A stretch of 64,000 nt of DNA from DATJCV01 sp963707665 (GTDB lineage Bacteria > Pseudomonadota > Gammaproteobacteria > Burkholderiales > Burkholderiaceae_D). Shown here one piece after another: positions 46,332 through 56,820 of the stretch. The first letter of the stretch is position 1. Every line of letters starts with the position of its first letter. A model generated the notes under the pieces. It did not search any database and was not told the DNA's origin. It worked only from the letters and a program-made list of their open reading frames with translations. A program made the position numbers and the translations under genes. Where the stretch lies: positions 264,759 to 328,758 of the forward strand of contig CAVPQU010000005.1 of NCBI GenBank assembly GCA_963707665.1. The letters are read 5' to 3'.

Positions 46332-46736
46332 ATGTTCGGACGCAAATCCAGGGACACCATCGACAGCCTGATTGGTGGCTCGACCAGCATCGAGGGCAAC
46401 CTGCGCTTTCGCGGCGGCTTGCGTCTGGATGGCCAGATCAAGGGCAGTGTCATTGCCGAGCCGGGCGAACCCAGCATGCTGGTGATTTCGGAGCAGGCCC
46501 GGGTCGAGGGCGAAGTGCGGGCCGCCCATCTGATCGTCAACGGCCAGATCGTCGGACCGGTTTATGCGGCCGAGATGCTTGAATTGCAGCCCAACGCCCG
46601 CATAACCGGAGATGTCCATTACAAGGCGCTGGAGATGCATGGCGGTGCCCAGGTATGCGGCAAATTGACGCACGACCAAAACGAGGAACCGTTGTTGAAG
46701 CTGGCCGCGGCCAGCGCGCCTTCAAGACCCGCTTAG
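46332..46736 (+). CDS. Bactofilin
   Basis: A 134-residue bactofilin: a repetitive beta-helix with short strands and conserved glycines (TSIEGNLRFRGGLRLDGQIKGSV, AHLIVNGQIVGPVYAAE, ARITGDVHYKALEMHGGAQVCGKL). Bactofilins polymerise into membrane-associated cytoskeletal filaments that guide cell shape or envelope machinery. The short N-terminal MFGRK peptide may help membrane attachment. It follows the coiled-coil membrane protein gene. Confidence 0.94.
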   Translation: MFGRKSRDTIDSLIGGSTSIEGNLRFRGGLRLDGQIKGSVIAEPGEPSMLVISEQARVEGEVRAAHLIVNGQIVGPVYAAEMLELQPNARITGDVHYKALEMHGGAQVCGKLTHDQNEEPLLKLAAASAPSRPA

Positions 46737-46778
46737 GGGCTATACTGGAATCATTGAATGACATGGCAGGAGAGTGAA

Positions 46779-47141
46779 ATGAATGCTGTTGCACAAACAG
46801 AGAATGAAATGCCGGCGCCGATCGTCTTCACCGACAGCGCGGCCAACAAGGTCGCGCAGTTGATCGACGAAGAGGGCAATCCCGACCTGAAATTGCGCGT
46901 CTTCGTGCAGGGCGGCGGTTGCTCGGGCTTCCAGTACGGTTTCACCTTCGACGAAATCGTCAACGAAGACGACACCACGATGGTCAAGAACGGCGTGCAG
47001 CTGCTGATCGACTCGATGAGCTACCAGTACCTGGTCGGCGCCGAGATCGACTACAAGGACGACCTGGAAGGCGCGCAATTCGTCATCAAGAACCCGAGCG
47101 CCACCTCGACCTGCGGCTGCGGTTCGTCGTTTTCGGTGTAG
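46779..47141 (+). CDS. erpA: Iron-sulfur cluster insertion protein ErpA
   Basis: A 120-residue A-type Fe-S carrier with the three conserved cysteines Cys48 (GGGCSGFQYG), Cys112 and Cys114 (TCGCGSSFSV). It delivers Fe-S clusters to target enzymes. The ATG at 46779 follows GGAGAG; the preceding in-frame codons are not homologous. The same erpA-anmK-M23-tyrS neighbourhood is common in Burkholderiales. Confidence 0.96.
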   Translation: MNAVAQTENEMPAPIVFTDSAANKVAQLIDEEGNPDLKLRVFVQGGGCSGFQYGFTFDEIVNEDDTTMVKNGVQLLIDSMSYQYLVGAEIDYKDDLEGAQFVIKNPSATSTCGCGSSFSV

Positions 47142-47160
47142 GACTCGGTCGCTGCGGCAA

Positions 47161-47187
47161 AAAGGACGCGCGAGCGTCCTTTTTTTA
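47161..47187 (+). terminator. Rho-independent terminator after erpA
   Basis: AAAGGACGC, loop GCGA, GCGTCCTTT form a 9-bp stem followed by a T-run. It starts 20 bp after the erpA stop. Confidence 0.92.
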
Positions 47188-47299
47188 TGTCATCGATTGG
47201 GGTTCTCAAAACACCACTGAGTGCACATCTATCCGCCTGCGCGGCAACGACAAGCAGGGAAGTGGGCAATCCAAATAAGCGGCGCCCTGTGCCGCTGAC

Positions 47300-48455
47300 T
47301 CAGTGTGCCGGATACAGCGCGCCCAGAATCCGCAGGCCGCGGGCCCCGGTCACCGCCGGCAGATTGCCGGGCTGGCGGCTGTCGAAGCGGTAGGCCAGCC
47401 AGGCGAAGGCCAGCGCTTCGACCTGGTTCGGCGCCATGCCCAGCGCATCGGTCGGTGCGCACCGTCGACGGATGGCCGTGCGTGGCCAGCGCTGCAGCCA
47501 GTTGCCGCAGCAGATGGCCGTTGTAGGCGCCGCCGCCGCACACATACACCGCGTTCGCGCTGGCCGCGTGCGTCGCGATGGCATCGGCGATCGTGCCGGC
47601 GGTCAACGCCGCCAGCGTCGCCTGCACGTCGGCCGCGTCGGCCGGCCGGCAAGGCTGCCAGCTGGTCGTCCAGCCAGGCCATGTGGAACAGGTCGCGGCC
47701 GGTGCTCTTCGGCGGCGGCAAGGCAGAAGTAGGGTTCGTCGCGCAAGCGCTGCAGCAGCGCCGGCAACGGCTTGCCGCTGGCGGCCCAGGCGCCGTCCTC
47801 GTCGTAGCGCTGCTGCCCGGTGGCGCATGATCCAGCCATCCATCAGCACGTTGCCGGGGCCGGTGTCGAAGCCGGTGACCGCAGCCGCGCTGGCGCCGTC
47901 GCAGCACGCTGATGTTGCCGATGCCGCCGATGTTGACCACGACGCGCGCCTCGCCGGCTTGCCGAAGACGCGCCTGGTGAAAGGCCGGCACCAGCGGCGC
48001 GCCCTGGCCGCCGGCGGCGATGTCGCGGCTGCGGAAGTCGGCGATGACGTCGATGCCGGCCAGTTCGGCCAGCAAGGCCGGATTGTTGGTCTGGCGCGTG
48101 AAGCCGAGTTCGGGGCGGTGGCGGATGGTCTGGCCGTGCACGCCGACGGCGCGCACCTGGCCCGGCGACAGCTGGCCTGTTCCAGCAGTTCGGCGACGCA
48201 CGGCGGCATACAGTCGCGCCAGCGCGATTGGCGGCCAGCGCTTCGCGGTCGATTTCGTTGTCGGCCGCTGCCTGCAGCGCCATCAGTTCGTCGCGCAGCA
48301 TCGGTCGGGAAGGGCAAATGCACGCTCGCCAGAGTCTGGGTCGCGGCGCCGCGCCGGCGGCCGGAAATGCGGCCAGCACGCCATCGACGCCATCCAGGCT
48401 GGTGCCGGACATCAGGCCGATGAAGAGTGGAAGGGTGGGTCGCCGAAGTGGACAT
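47300..48455 (-). CDS. anmK: Anhydro-N-acetylmuramic acid kinase (many frameshifts)
   Basis: AnmK phosphorylates anhydro-MurNAc during peptidoglycan recycling. The family motifs are present but spread over three frames: LFIGLMSGTSLDGVDGVLAAF, VRAVGVHGQTIRHRPE, VVVNIGGIGNISVL, TGFDTGPGNVLMDGWI, YVCGGGAYNGHLLRQLAAAL and FAWLAYRFDSRQPGNLPAVTGA, ending GALYPAH at 47300. At least seven one-base shifts are needed. The start is uncertain: the ATG at 48455 may itself be out of frame. The clustering of indels in this region suggests sequence errors; a real pseudogene cannot be excluded because anmK is dispensable. Confidence 0.85.
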
Positions 48456-48507
48456 GGGGGAAACGCTGCGAAGGCTGGGCCGGGTGGCGACGCCGCGGCA
48501 GCCCGGC

Positions 48508-49895
48508 TTAGCGCGCGGCGAGCTTGGTCGCGGCGTCCATTCCGGCTGCAGCAGCGCGAAGCGGTGCGTCATGTCGGCTGCCACCTGGCGAAAGCGCTGC
48601 AGTTGCGCGCCGGCCAGCGGCGGGCGCATTCGGCACGTCGACCGACATCGGGTCGCGCGGTTCATTGTTGACGCGGAATTCGTAGTGCAGGTGCGGGCCG
48701 GTGGACCAGCCGGTCGCGCCGACGTAGCCGATCACGTCGCCCTGGCTGACCTTGGCGCCGCGCTGCAGGCCGCTGGCGAAGCGGCTCATGTGGCGCGTAG
48801 GCGGTGGAGTAGTTGGTCCAGTGCTTGATGACGATCATGTTGCCGTAGCCGTTCTTGCCGCCGACGAAGTCGATGGTGCCGTCGCCCGAGGCGCGGATCG
48901 GGGTGCCGGTCGGCGCCGCGAAATCGACGCCCTTGTGCGCTTTCCAGACGCCGGAGATCGGATGCACGCGCATCGAGAAGCCGGACGAAATGCGGGAGAA
49001 CTCCAGCGGCGACTTCAGGAAGGCCTTTTTCAGCGATTTGCCGTCGAAGCTGTAGTAGCCGCCGCCCTGGTGGTTGCCCGGCTCTTCGAACCAGACCGAC
49101 TGGTAGGTCATGCCGCGGTTGACGAATTCGCCGGCCAGGATGCGGCCGGCGCGCACCAGTTCGCCGTCTTGCCAGAAGGTTTCGTAGACCACGTTGAAGC
49201 GGTCGCCGCGCCTCAGGTCGGAGCGGAAGTCGATGTTGGTGGAGAACATCTCGACGATCTGGCATCGCCGACAGTTGTCGGGGATCTGGGCGGCGTCGGT
49301 GGCGGCAAACAGCGAGGAGTTGATGTCGCCGGAACGCATTTCGACGCCGCGCTCCAGCTCGGCCGGCGACTTCGGTCGACGCCAAAGCCGTCGCCTTGCG
49401 CGCTGACCACGAGATTCTTGACCGGGTTGTCCGTGCCGTCGGCGAGCGTGGCGCGCAGCCACAGCAGCAGGCCGTTCGTCGTCGGTTTGCGCCTGGACGC
49501 GCTTGCCCGTCTTCAGCTGCAGGACGCGCCGCGCGCTGCGGTTGTCGGCTTGATGAACTGGCGGCCGTCGCATCGTCGCACGCCGAGGCGGTCGAGCAGG
49601 ACCGCCAGCGAGTCGCCGGCGCGGACGCGTTCTTCGTGGACGAATTGCTGCTCGTCGTTGCTGCAGCGCGGCGATCTGTTCCGCCAGGTTCGGCAGGTCC
49701 AGTTCTTGCGCGATCGACTTGACCGGCAGGTCGGACGCGTCGGGCGCCATCGGCGCGACGCCGGCGGCGCCGAAGGCGCACACTGCCAGGAACAGGGCGC
49801 CAGCGCAGATGATGCGGGCCTTGCGCGTGGAGCCGAACAAGAGCCTGCCAGCGTGAGCCTTGGCTCAGTAATTTATCTGTATAGGGTTCATGCAA
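48508..49895 (-). CDS. M23 family metallopeptidase (several frameshifts)
   Basis: A periplasmic LytM-type peptidase. The N-terminus from 49895 changes frame at about 49845 into LLFGSTRKARIICAGALFLAV, a membrane anchor. The catalytic domain has ISSGFSMRVHPISGVWKAHKGVDFAAPTGTP (H and D ligands) and, in another frame near the C-terminus, GATGWSTGPHLHYEFRVNNEP with the HxH motif. The middle region (49300-49700) is scrambled by repeated shifts. The upstream part contains ENIDFRSDLRRGDRF-like sequence (seen as STNIDFRSDLRRGDRF), typical of this family. It is divergent from tyrS, as in related genomes. Confidence 0.85.
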
Positions 49896-50043
49896 TCAGT
49901 TAAAATTTGCCGGTTGCCGCTTCAGACGCTTCTTCTTGTCGTTCTTGTGTAGATTTATCGGCGGGCAAGATTGATAGGATCGGGCATTATATCAACAAAA
50001 TCGCGATGCCTCCAACAATTTGCCATTTCCTACCAGACCATCT

Positions 50044-51324
50044 ATGAACTCCGACCCGCAATTCGCCTCCGAAACCGCCGCCAACCCAGTCGCCGCCTGC
50101 CGCTTGTCCGACGCGGTGCAGGAAGCGCTCTGGCGATCACCAAGCGCGGCGTCGACGAACTGCTGATCGAGAGCGAATTCGCGCAAAAGCTGGCGCGCTC
50201 CGAACAGAGCGGCACAGCCGCTGCGCATCAAGCTGGGCCTCGACCCGACCGCGCCCGACCTGCACCTCGGCCACACCGTGGTGCTGAACAAGATGCGCCA
50301 GCTGCAGGACCTCGGCCACCAGGTGATTTTCCTGATCGGCGACTTCACCTCGATGATCGGCGATCCGTCGGGCCGCAACGTCACCCGCCCGCCGCTGACC
50401 CGCGAGCAGATCGAGGAAAACGCGAAGACCTATTTCCGCCAGGCCACCCTGGTGCTGGACGCCGGCGCAAGACCGAGATCCGCTACAACTCGGAGTGGTG
50501 CGACCCGCTGGGCGCGCGCGGCATGATCCAGCTGGCCTCGCGCTACACGGTGGCGCGCATGATGGAGCGCGACGACTTCACCAAGCGCTTCAAGAGTGGG
50601 ACGCCGATTTCGGTGCATGAGTTCCTCTATCCGCTGATGCAGGGCTACGATTCGGTCGCTCTGAAGTCGGACCTTGAGCTGGGTGGAACCGACCAGAAAT
50701 TCAACCTGCTGGTCGGCCGCGAACTGCAGAAGGACTACGGCCAGGAGCCGCAGTGCATCCTGACCATGCCGCTGCTGGAAGGCCTGGACGGCGTCGACAA
50801 GATGTCCAAGTCCAAGAACAACTACATCGGCATCACCGAGCCGGCCAACACCATGTTCGGCAAGCTGATGAGCATTTCCGACGTGATGATGTGGCGCTAC
50901 TTACGAGCTGCTGTCGTTCCGCTCGCTCGCCGAGATCGCACGCTTCACGCCAGGAAGTCGAAGGCGGCAAGCAACCCGCGCGACGCCAAGGTGGCGCTGG
51001 CCCAGGAAATCGTCGCGCGCTTCCACTCGGCCGCAGGCGGCCGACGACGCGCTGGCCGACTTCGTCAACCGCTCCACGGGCGGCATCCCGGACGACGTGC
51101 CGGAAGTGCCGCTGGCCGGCGCGCCGCTGGGCATCGGCGCAGTTGCTGAAGCAGGCCGGTCTGTGCGCCTCGACCTCGGAAGCGCATGCGCATGATCGAC
51201 CAGGGCGGCGTGCGCATCGACGGCGCGGTCGTCAGCGACAAGGCGCTGCAAGCTCGAGGCCGGCACCTTCGTGCTGCAGGTCGGCAAGCGCAAGTTCGCG
51301 CGCGTGACCCTCGAGCCGGCATGA
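50044..51324 (+). CDS. tyrS: Tyrosyl-tRNA synthetase (many frameshifts)
   Basis: TyrS charges tRNA-Tyr. The class I motifs are DLHLGHTVVLNKMRQL (HIGH-like) and KMSKSKNNYIGI (KMSKS), with LGGTDQKFNLLVGRELQ between. The C-terminal S4-like domain is SEAMRMIDQGGVRIDGAVVSDK...FVLQVGKRKFARVTL. About nine single- or double-base insertions break the frame, for example near 50128, 50211, 50465, 50901, 51032, 51140, 51194 and 51250. This is an essential gene, so the shifts are almost certainly sequence errors. Its stop overlaps the dtd start (ATGA at 51321). Confidence 0.93.
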
Positions 51325-51809
51325 TCGGGCTGCTGCAACGGGTCAGCCAGCGCCAGCGTGATGGTCGACGGCGCGATCATCGGCGCCATCGACGCCGGCC
51401 TGATGGTGCTGGTCTGCGCCGAGACGCGGCGACACCGAGCGCGAAGCCGATGCGCTGCTGGCCAAGCTGCTTGGCTACCGCGTGTTTGCCGACGACGCCG
51501 GCAAGATGAACCGCAGCGTGACGCGACGTCGGCGGCGGCTTGCTGCTGGTGCCGCAGTTCACGCTGGCGGCCGACACCCGTTCCGGCACCCGGCCCTCGT
51601 TCACGCCGGCGGCGGCGCCGGAAGACGGGCGCCGCCTGTTCGAGTATTGTCGTGCGCCAGGCGCAGGCGCGCCATCGCGATGGTCGAGACCGGCCGCTTC
51701 GGCGCCGACATGAAAGTGTCGCTGACCAACGACGGCCCGGTCACTTTCTGGCTGCAGGTCGATCCGCCGGCCGCGCTCGGAACGCGGCGGCGGCTTTCAG
51801 TCACAATGA
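51321..51809 (+). CDS. dtd: D-aminoacyl-tRNA deacylase (several frameshifts)
   Basis: Dtd hydrolyses D-aminoacyl-tRNAs, protecting translation. The family segments are MIGLLQRVSQ, ASVMVDGAIIGAIDAGLMVLV, LLAKLLGYRVFADDAGKMNRSV, GGGLLLVPQFTLAADTRSGTRPSFTPAA and FGADMKVSLTNDGPVTFWLQV, spread over three frames. At least five indels are needed. The 3' end is uncertain because of a shift near 51780; a stop at 51807-51809 is the best fit. It is translationally coupled to tyrS. Confidence 0.85.
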
Positions 51810-51860
51810 CAACTCGGGCGCCGCGCCGCCGCCCTTCATCTTGTCAGTCAGGAGAACAGC

Positions 51861-52507
51861 ATGAAGTTCTGGAGCGATTCCTTCAAGGACGGCGATCCGA
51901 TCCCGGCCGAATGCGCGTTCGCCGAGATCGACCCGGCCAGCCACGTCCGCCTGTCGGCCAACCGCAACCCGCACCTGGCCTGGGACGAAGTGCCGGCCGG
52001 CACCCAGTCGCTGGTGCTGCTCTGCCACGATCCGGACGTGCCCTCGCGCGGCGCCGACGTCAACCAGGAAGGCAAGACGGTGCCGGCCGCCCTGCCGCGC
52101 GTCGATTTCTACCACTGGGCGCTGGTCGACATCGAGCCGTTGCGCAGTGCGATCGAAGTCGGTGAATTTTCCGACGGCGTCACGCCGCACGGCAAACCCG
52201 GTCCCGAGATCCTGGGCAGCCCGCTGCCCGGCGCGCGCCACGGCATGAACGACTACACCGGCTGGTTCGCCGACGACCCCGACATGGCCGGCGACTACTA
52301 CGGCTACGACGGCCCGTGCCCGCCGTGGAACGACGCGACGTGCACCCCTATGTGTTCACGCTGTACGCGCTCGACATCGCGCGCCTGCCGCTGGCCGGCG
52401 ACTTCACCGGCGCCGAGGTGAAGGCGGCGATCGCCGGCCACATCCTCGACGAGGCGCAGATCTTCGGCGTCTATACGTTGAACCCGGATCTGGCGCCAGC
52501 GGCGTGA
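51861..52507 (+). CDS. YbhB/YbcL-like phosphatidylethanolamine-binding protein family (one frameshift)
   Basis: A PEBP-family protein of about 215 residues. The motif LLCHDPDVPSRGADVN with the ligand-binding DPD, and FYHWALVDIEP, are diagnostic, and HGMNDYTGWFADDPDMAGDYYGYDGPCPPWND follows. The frame shifts near 52340, and HPYVFTLYALDIARLPLAGDFTGAEVKAAIAGHILDEAQIFGVYTL completes the domain. The family's role in bacteria is unclear. AGGAGA precedes the start. The stop overlaps the GTG start of the next gene. Confidence 0.88.
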
Positions 52508-53158
52508 GCGGCGCATTGGAACATCCTCCTGATCCGCCACGGCGAAACCGCCTGGAACGCCGAGCGCCGCCTGCAGGGCCATCTCGACATCCCGCTGAAC
52601 CAGGAAGGCGAGCGCCAGGCCGCGGCGCTGGCGGCGGCGCTCGCCGACGAGCGGATCGACGCGATCGTCGCCAGCGACTTGCAGCGCGCGCGCCAGACGG
52701 CGCAGGCGCTGGCGGACGCCCATGGGCTGCCGGTGCAGACCGAGCCGGACTTGCGCGAGCGCTGCTATGGCGCCTTCGAAGGCTTGCTGTACGCCGAGAT
52801 CGCCGCGCATTTCCCGGCGGCGCACGCGGCCTGGCAGGCGCGCGACATCGATGCCCGTTTTCCCGCTGGCCGGCATGCGCCGAAACCTTGCGCGAATTTT
52901 CGCAACGCGCGCTCGGCGTGGTGAACCGGCTGGCGCAGGCGCCGGGCGCCGCCGCATCGCCATGGTCACCCACGGCGGCGTGCTCGAATGCGTGTACCGT
53001 TCGGCGCGGGATATCGGCCATTGCCGGCGCGCGACTTCAAGGTCCCGAATGCCAGCATCAATCGGCTGGTGCGCGACGGTGCGCGCTGGCGCATCGATTG
53101 CTGGGGCGACGTCGCGCATCTGCGGCAACTGGTCGCGCTGGATGAACTCGACGGCTGA
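52504..53158 (+). CDS. Histidine phosphatase, phosphoglycerate mutase-like (frameshifts)
   Basis: The catalytic LLIRHGETAWNAERRLQGHLDIPLN motif is the RHG signature of the histidine phosphatase superfamily; ERCYGAFEGLLYAEI and VTHGGVLECVYR supply other active-site residues. I place the start at the GTG of 52504 overlapping the upstream stop: deleting one G in CATTGGAAC gives a continuous MSGALNILLIRHGE. Further indels occur near 52868, 52950 and 53020. The substrate may be a phosphorylated sugar or nucleotide derivative. Confidence 0.85.
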
Positions 53159-53219
53159 GCCGCGGTAGCGCCATGCCGGACCGGCCTTGTTTTCCTGACT
53201 CCCTTGAGACTCCCACCGC

Positions 53220-54245
53220 GTGCAAATCGGTCCCTATTCTCTGCGCAACAACGTCTTCGTCGCGCCGATGGCCGGCGTGACCGACCGGCCGTTCCGCCAA
53301 CTGTGCAAGGAGCTCGGCGCCGGCTATGCGGTGTCGGAAATGGCGGCGTCCAATCCGCGCCTGTGGGCCAGCGAAAAGACCGCGCGCCGCATCGACCACG
53401 CCGGCGAGATGGAGCCGAAGGCGGTGCAGATCGCCGGCGCCGATCCGGCCATGCTGGCCGATTGCGCGCAATTCAACGTCGAGCGCGGCGCCCAGATCAT
53501 CGACATCAACATGGGCTGCCCGGTCAAGAAGGTCTGCAACAGCTGGTGCGGTTCGGCCCTGCTGCAGGACGAAGAGCTGGTGGCGCGGATCCTGGAAGCG
53601 GTGGTGGGCGCGGTCGACGTGCCGGTCACGCTGAAATTTCGCACCGGCTGGGATCGCCAGAACAAGAATGCGCTGAACATCGCCCGCATCGCCGAGGACA
53701 GCGGCATCGCGATGCTGACGCTGCACGGCCGCACCCGCGCCGACGGCTACAGCGGCAGCGCCGAGTACGACACGATTGCGGCGGTCAAGGCGGCGGTGAC
53801 GATCCCGGTGGTCGCCAACGGCGACATCACGACGCCGGAGAAAGCGCGCGCGGTGCTGGCGGCCACCGGCGCCGACGCGGTGATGATCGGCCGCGCGGCC
53901 CAGGGCCGGCCGTGGATTTTCCGCGAGATCGACCATTTCCTGCGCACCGGGGAACATTTGCCGGCGCCGTCGGTGGCCGAAGTGCGGCGCTGATGGACGA
54001 GCACTTGCGCGCGCACTATGCGTTCTACGGCGACTATCTCGGCGTGCGCACCGCGCGCAAGCACATCGGCTGGTATGTGCGCGAGCTGCCCGGCGGCGAA
54101 GAATTCCGCCAGCAGATGAACCTGCTGGAAGATTGCGAACGCAGCTGCGGCAGTCGACGCTTTCTTCGAATCACAATTGGCGTATGGCGAGCGGTTACAA
54201 TACCGGCTGCCGCGATTACCCCAACGGTCGCAACTGGCAGCCTGA
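53220..54245 (+). CDS. dusB: tRNA-dihydrouridine synthase B (two frameshifts)
   Basis: DusB reduces specific uridines in tRNA to dihydrouridine using FMN. The N-terminus IGPYSLRNNVFVAPMAGVTDRPFRQLC and the catalytic region DINMGCPVKKVCNSWCGSALL with its active Cys are present, as are TLHGRTRADGYSG and MIGRAAQGRPWIF. A base is missing near 53985, where the expected LMDEHLRAHYAFYGDY resumes in another frame, and another shift near 54150 leads to the end at 54245. The start is a GTG at 53220. dusB-fis is a conserved pair. Confidence 0.93.
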
Positions 54246-54282
54246 TCCGGGTCATGCCAAACCAGCCAGAACCAACACCAGC

Positions 54283-54516
54283 ATGAGCAAAGACAGCATC
54301 CAGGAAGTCGTCAAGAAGAGTCTTGAAAAATATTTCAAGGACCTGGGCGAGCAGCAACCGTCGAACATCTATGACATGGTCATCGCGACCGTCGAAAAGC
54401 CGATCCTCGAAGTGGTGATGGCGCGCGCCGACGGCAACCAGTCGCATGCGGCCGAAATGCTCGGCATCAACCGCAATACCTTGCGCAAGAAGCTGCAGCA
54501 GCACGGCTTGCTGTGA
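54283..54516 (+). CDS. fis: DNA-binding protein Fis
   Basis: A 77-residue nucleoid protein and transcription factor. The N-terminal part IQEVVKKSLEKYFKDL and the C-terminal helix-turn-helix MARADGNQSHAAEMLGINRNTLRKKLQQHGLL match Fis. The ATG at 54283 starts the family N-terminus. It follows dusB, as in many proteobacteria, and is intact, one of the few undamaged genes in this stretch. Confidence 0.96.
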   Translation: MSKDSIQEVVKKSLEKYFKDLGEQQPSNIYDMVIATVEKPILEVVMARADGNQSHAAEMLGINRNTLRKKLQQHGLL

Positions 54517-54587
54517 GCCATGCCTGAGCGTCGCGCCGGCTTGCGCGCGGGGCCTTCTCCAGATTCCTTCCTCCTGCCTTTGCCATC

Positions 54588-56172
54588 ATGATCAAACAAG
54601 CTCTCATTTCCGTTTCCGACAAAACCGGCGTGCTCGATTTCGCGCGCGCGCTTGTCTGCGCTCGGCGTCAACATCCTGTCCACCGGCGGCACCGCCAAGC
54701 TGCTGGCCGACAACGGCGTCGCCGTGACCGAAGTGGCCGACTACACCGGCTTTCCGGAAATGCTGGATGGCCGCGTCAAGACCCTGCACCCGAAAGTGCA
54801 CGGCGGCATCCTGGCGCGGCGCGACCTGCCCGAGCATGTGGCCGCGCTGGCCGAGCACGGCATCCCGACGATCGACATGGTGGTGGTCAACCTGTACCCG
54901 TTCCAGCAGACCGTCGCCAAGGACCAATGCTCGCTGGAAGACGCGATCGAGAACATCGACATCGGCGGCCCGACCATGCTGCGTTCGGCGGCCAAGAACC
55001 ACAAGGACGTGGTGGTGATGTGCGATCCGGCCGACTATGGCCGCGTGCTGGCCGAAATGAAGCGCCAACCACGGCGACGTCAGCTACGACACCAAGTTCG
55101 CGCTGGCGAAGAAAGTGTTCGCGCACACCGCGCAATACGACGGCGCCATCACCAACTACCTGACTTCAGCCTCGGCGCCGACAAGCAGCACGCGACCCGC
55201 AGCGCCTATCCGCAGACGCTGAACCTGCATTTCGAAAAAGTGCAGGACATGCGCTACGGCGAAAACCCGCACCAGTCGGCCGCCTTCTACCGCGACCTGA
55301 ACGCCGGCGGCCGGCGCGCTGGCCAACTACACGCCAGCTGCAGGGCAAGGAACTGTCGTACAACAACATCGCCGACGCCGACGCCGCCTGGGAATGCGTG
55401 AAGACGTTCGACGATATCGGCAGCGGCCGGCCTGCGTGATCGTCAAGCACGCCAATCCCTGCGGCGTGGCGATCGGCGCCGATGCGCTGGACGCGTACAC
55501 GCAGCGCGCTGCAGACCGACCCGACCTCGGCCTTCGGCGGCATCATCGCCTTCAACCGCGAGGTCGACGGCGCGGCGGCGGAAGCGGTCGCCAAGCAGTT
55601 CGTCGAAGTGCTGATCGCGCCATCGTTTAGCGCGGAAGCGCAGCAGGTATTTGCCGCCAAGCAGAATGTGCGCCTGCTGCAAATTCCGCTGGCCAATGAG
55701 GTCAATGCCTTCGACTTCAAGCGCGTCGGCGGCGGCCTGCTGGTGCAGGCGCCGGATGCGCAGAATCTGGCGGCGCGGATGCTGAACGTGGTCAGCAAGA
55801 AGCAGCCGACCCCGCAGCAGCTGCAGGACCTGATGTTCGCCTGGCGCGTCGCCAAGTTCGTCAAGTCGAATGCGATCGTGTTCTGCGGCAACGGCATGAC
55901 CCTGGGCGTCGGCGCCGGCCAGATGAGCCGTGTCGATTCGGCGCGCATCGCCTCGATCAAGGCGCAGAATGCCGGCTTGTCGCTGGCCGGTTCGGCGGTG
56001 GCGTCGGATGCCTTCTTCCCGTTCCGCGACGGCCTGGATGTGGTGGTGCGACGCCGGCGCGACCTGCGTGATCCAGCCGGGCGGCTCGATGCGCGACCAG
56101 GAAGTGATCGATGCGGCCGACGAGCAGGGCGTGGTGATGCTGTTTACCGGCATGCGCCATTTCCGCCACTAA
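54588..56172 (+). CDS. purH: Bifunctional AICAR formyltransferase / IMP cyclohydrolase (many frameshifts)
   Basis: PurH performs the last two steps of purine synthesis. The N-terminal cyclohydrolase domain begins MIKQALISVSDKTGVLDFARAL, with ILSTGGTAKLLAD and KTLHPKVHGGILARRD; the C-terminal transformylase contains VIVKHANPCGVAIGADALDAY and LRDG-like SRVDSARIAS. Shifts occur near 54652, 55066, 55163, 55315-55340, 55425, 55510 and 56048. The intended product is about 525 residues. The stop at 56172 is only one base before a dispersed element. Confidence 0.93.
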
Positions 56173-56173
56173 G

Positions 56174-56236
56174 CATACTCCCATGGGCGACGGCTTTTTT
56201 CGGGCGTGCATTGGTCAGAAACTAGCAACATACTCC
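56174..56236. repeat. Paired ATACTCC element, copy 8
   Basis: CATACTCC at 56174-56181 and 56229-56236, starts 55 bp apart. The two extra bases would fit the insertion-prone sequence of this region. The central TTTTCGGGCG lies at about 56197-56206 (element centre 56205). It starts immediately after the purH stop codon and ends 20 bp before ruvC. Confidence 0.82.
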
Positions 56237-56256
56237 CGTTGATTCCAGGGCGCGCC

Positions 56257-56802
56257 ATGAAAATCCTCGGCATCGACCCCGGCCTGCGCACCACCGGCTT
56301 CGGCGTCATCCGAAAAGCAGGGCAACAAGCTCGCCTACATCGCCTCCGGCACCATCAAGACGCCGGACGCCGACCTGCCGCTGCGCCTGAAGACCATCCT
56401 GGACGGCGTGGCGCGAAGTGATCGCGCACCTACGCGCCGGACTGCGCGGCGATCGAAAAAGTGTTCGTCAACGTCAACCCGCAATCGACCTTGCTGCTGG
56501 GCCAGGCGCGCGGCGCCGCCATCTGCGCGCTGGTCAGCGCCGATCTGCCGGTGGCGGAATACACCGCGCTGCAATTCAAGCAGGCGGTGGTCGGACATGG
56601 CAAGGCGCAAAAGCAGCAGGTGCAGGACATGGTGCAGCGCCTGCTGCAGCTGCCCGGCTTGCCCGGCAGCGACGCCGCCGACGCGCTCGGCGTGGCGATC
56701 TGCCACGCCCATAGCGGCGCAGTGCTGGCCACGCTGGGCGGCTTGGCGCCGGCGCTGGCGAAGAAGGGCTTGCGCGTGCGCGGCGGCCGTCTGGTTGGCT
56801 GA
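56257..56802 (+). CDS. ruvC: Holliday junction resolvase RuvC (frameshifts)
   Basis: RuvC cleaves Holliday junctions. Catalytic acidic residues appear in MKILGIDPGLRTTGFGVI (Asp7), AIEKVFVNVNPQSTLLLGQARGAA (Glu) and LPGSDAADALGVAICHAH (two Asp). Shifts occur near 56315 (an A-run one base too long), 56413 and 56435. About 180 residues are intended. The ATG at 56257 is preceded by CAGGG. Confidence 0.92.
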
Positions 56803-56820
56803 AGCAGGCGGAAATCCGCG

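Noticed and set aside
47229..48665. 478-codon minus-strand frame at the anmK locus as a single novel protein
   Set aside because: AnmK motifs are spread over three frames in the same place, so this frame is a partial, shifted reading of anmK.
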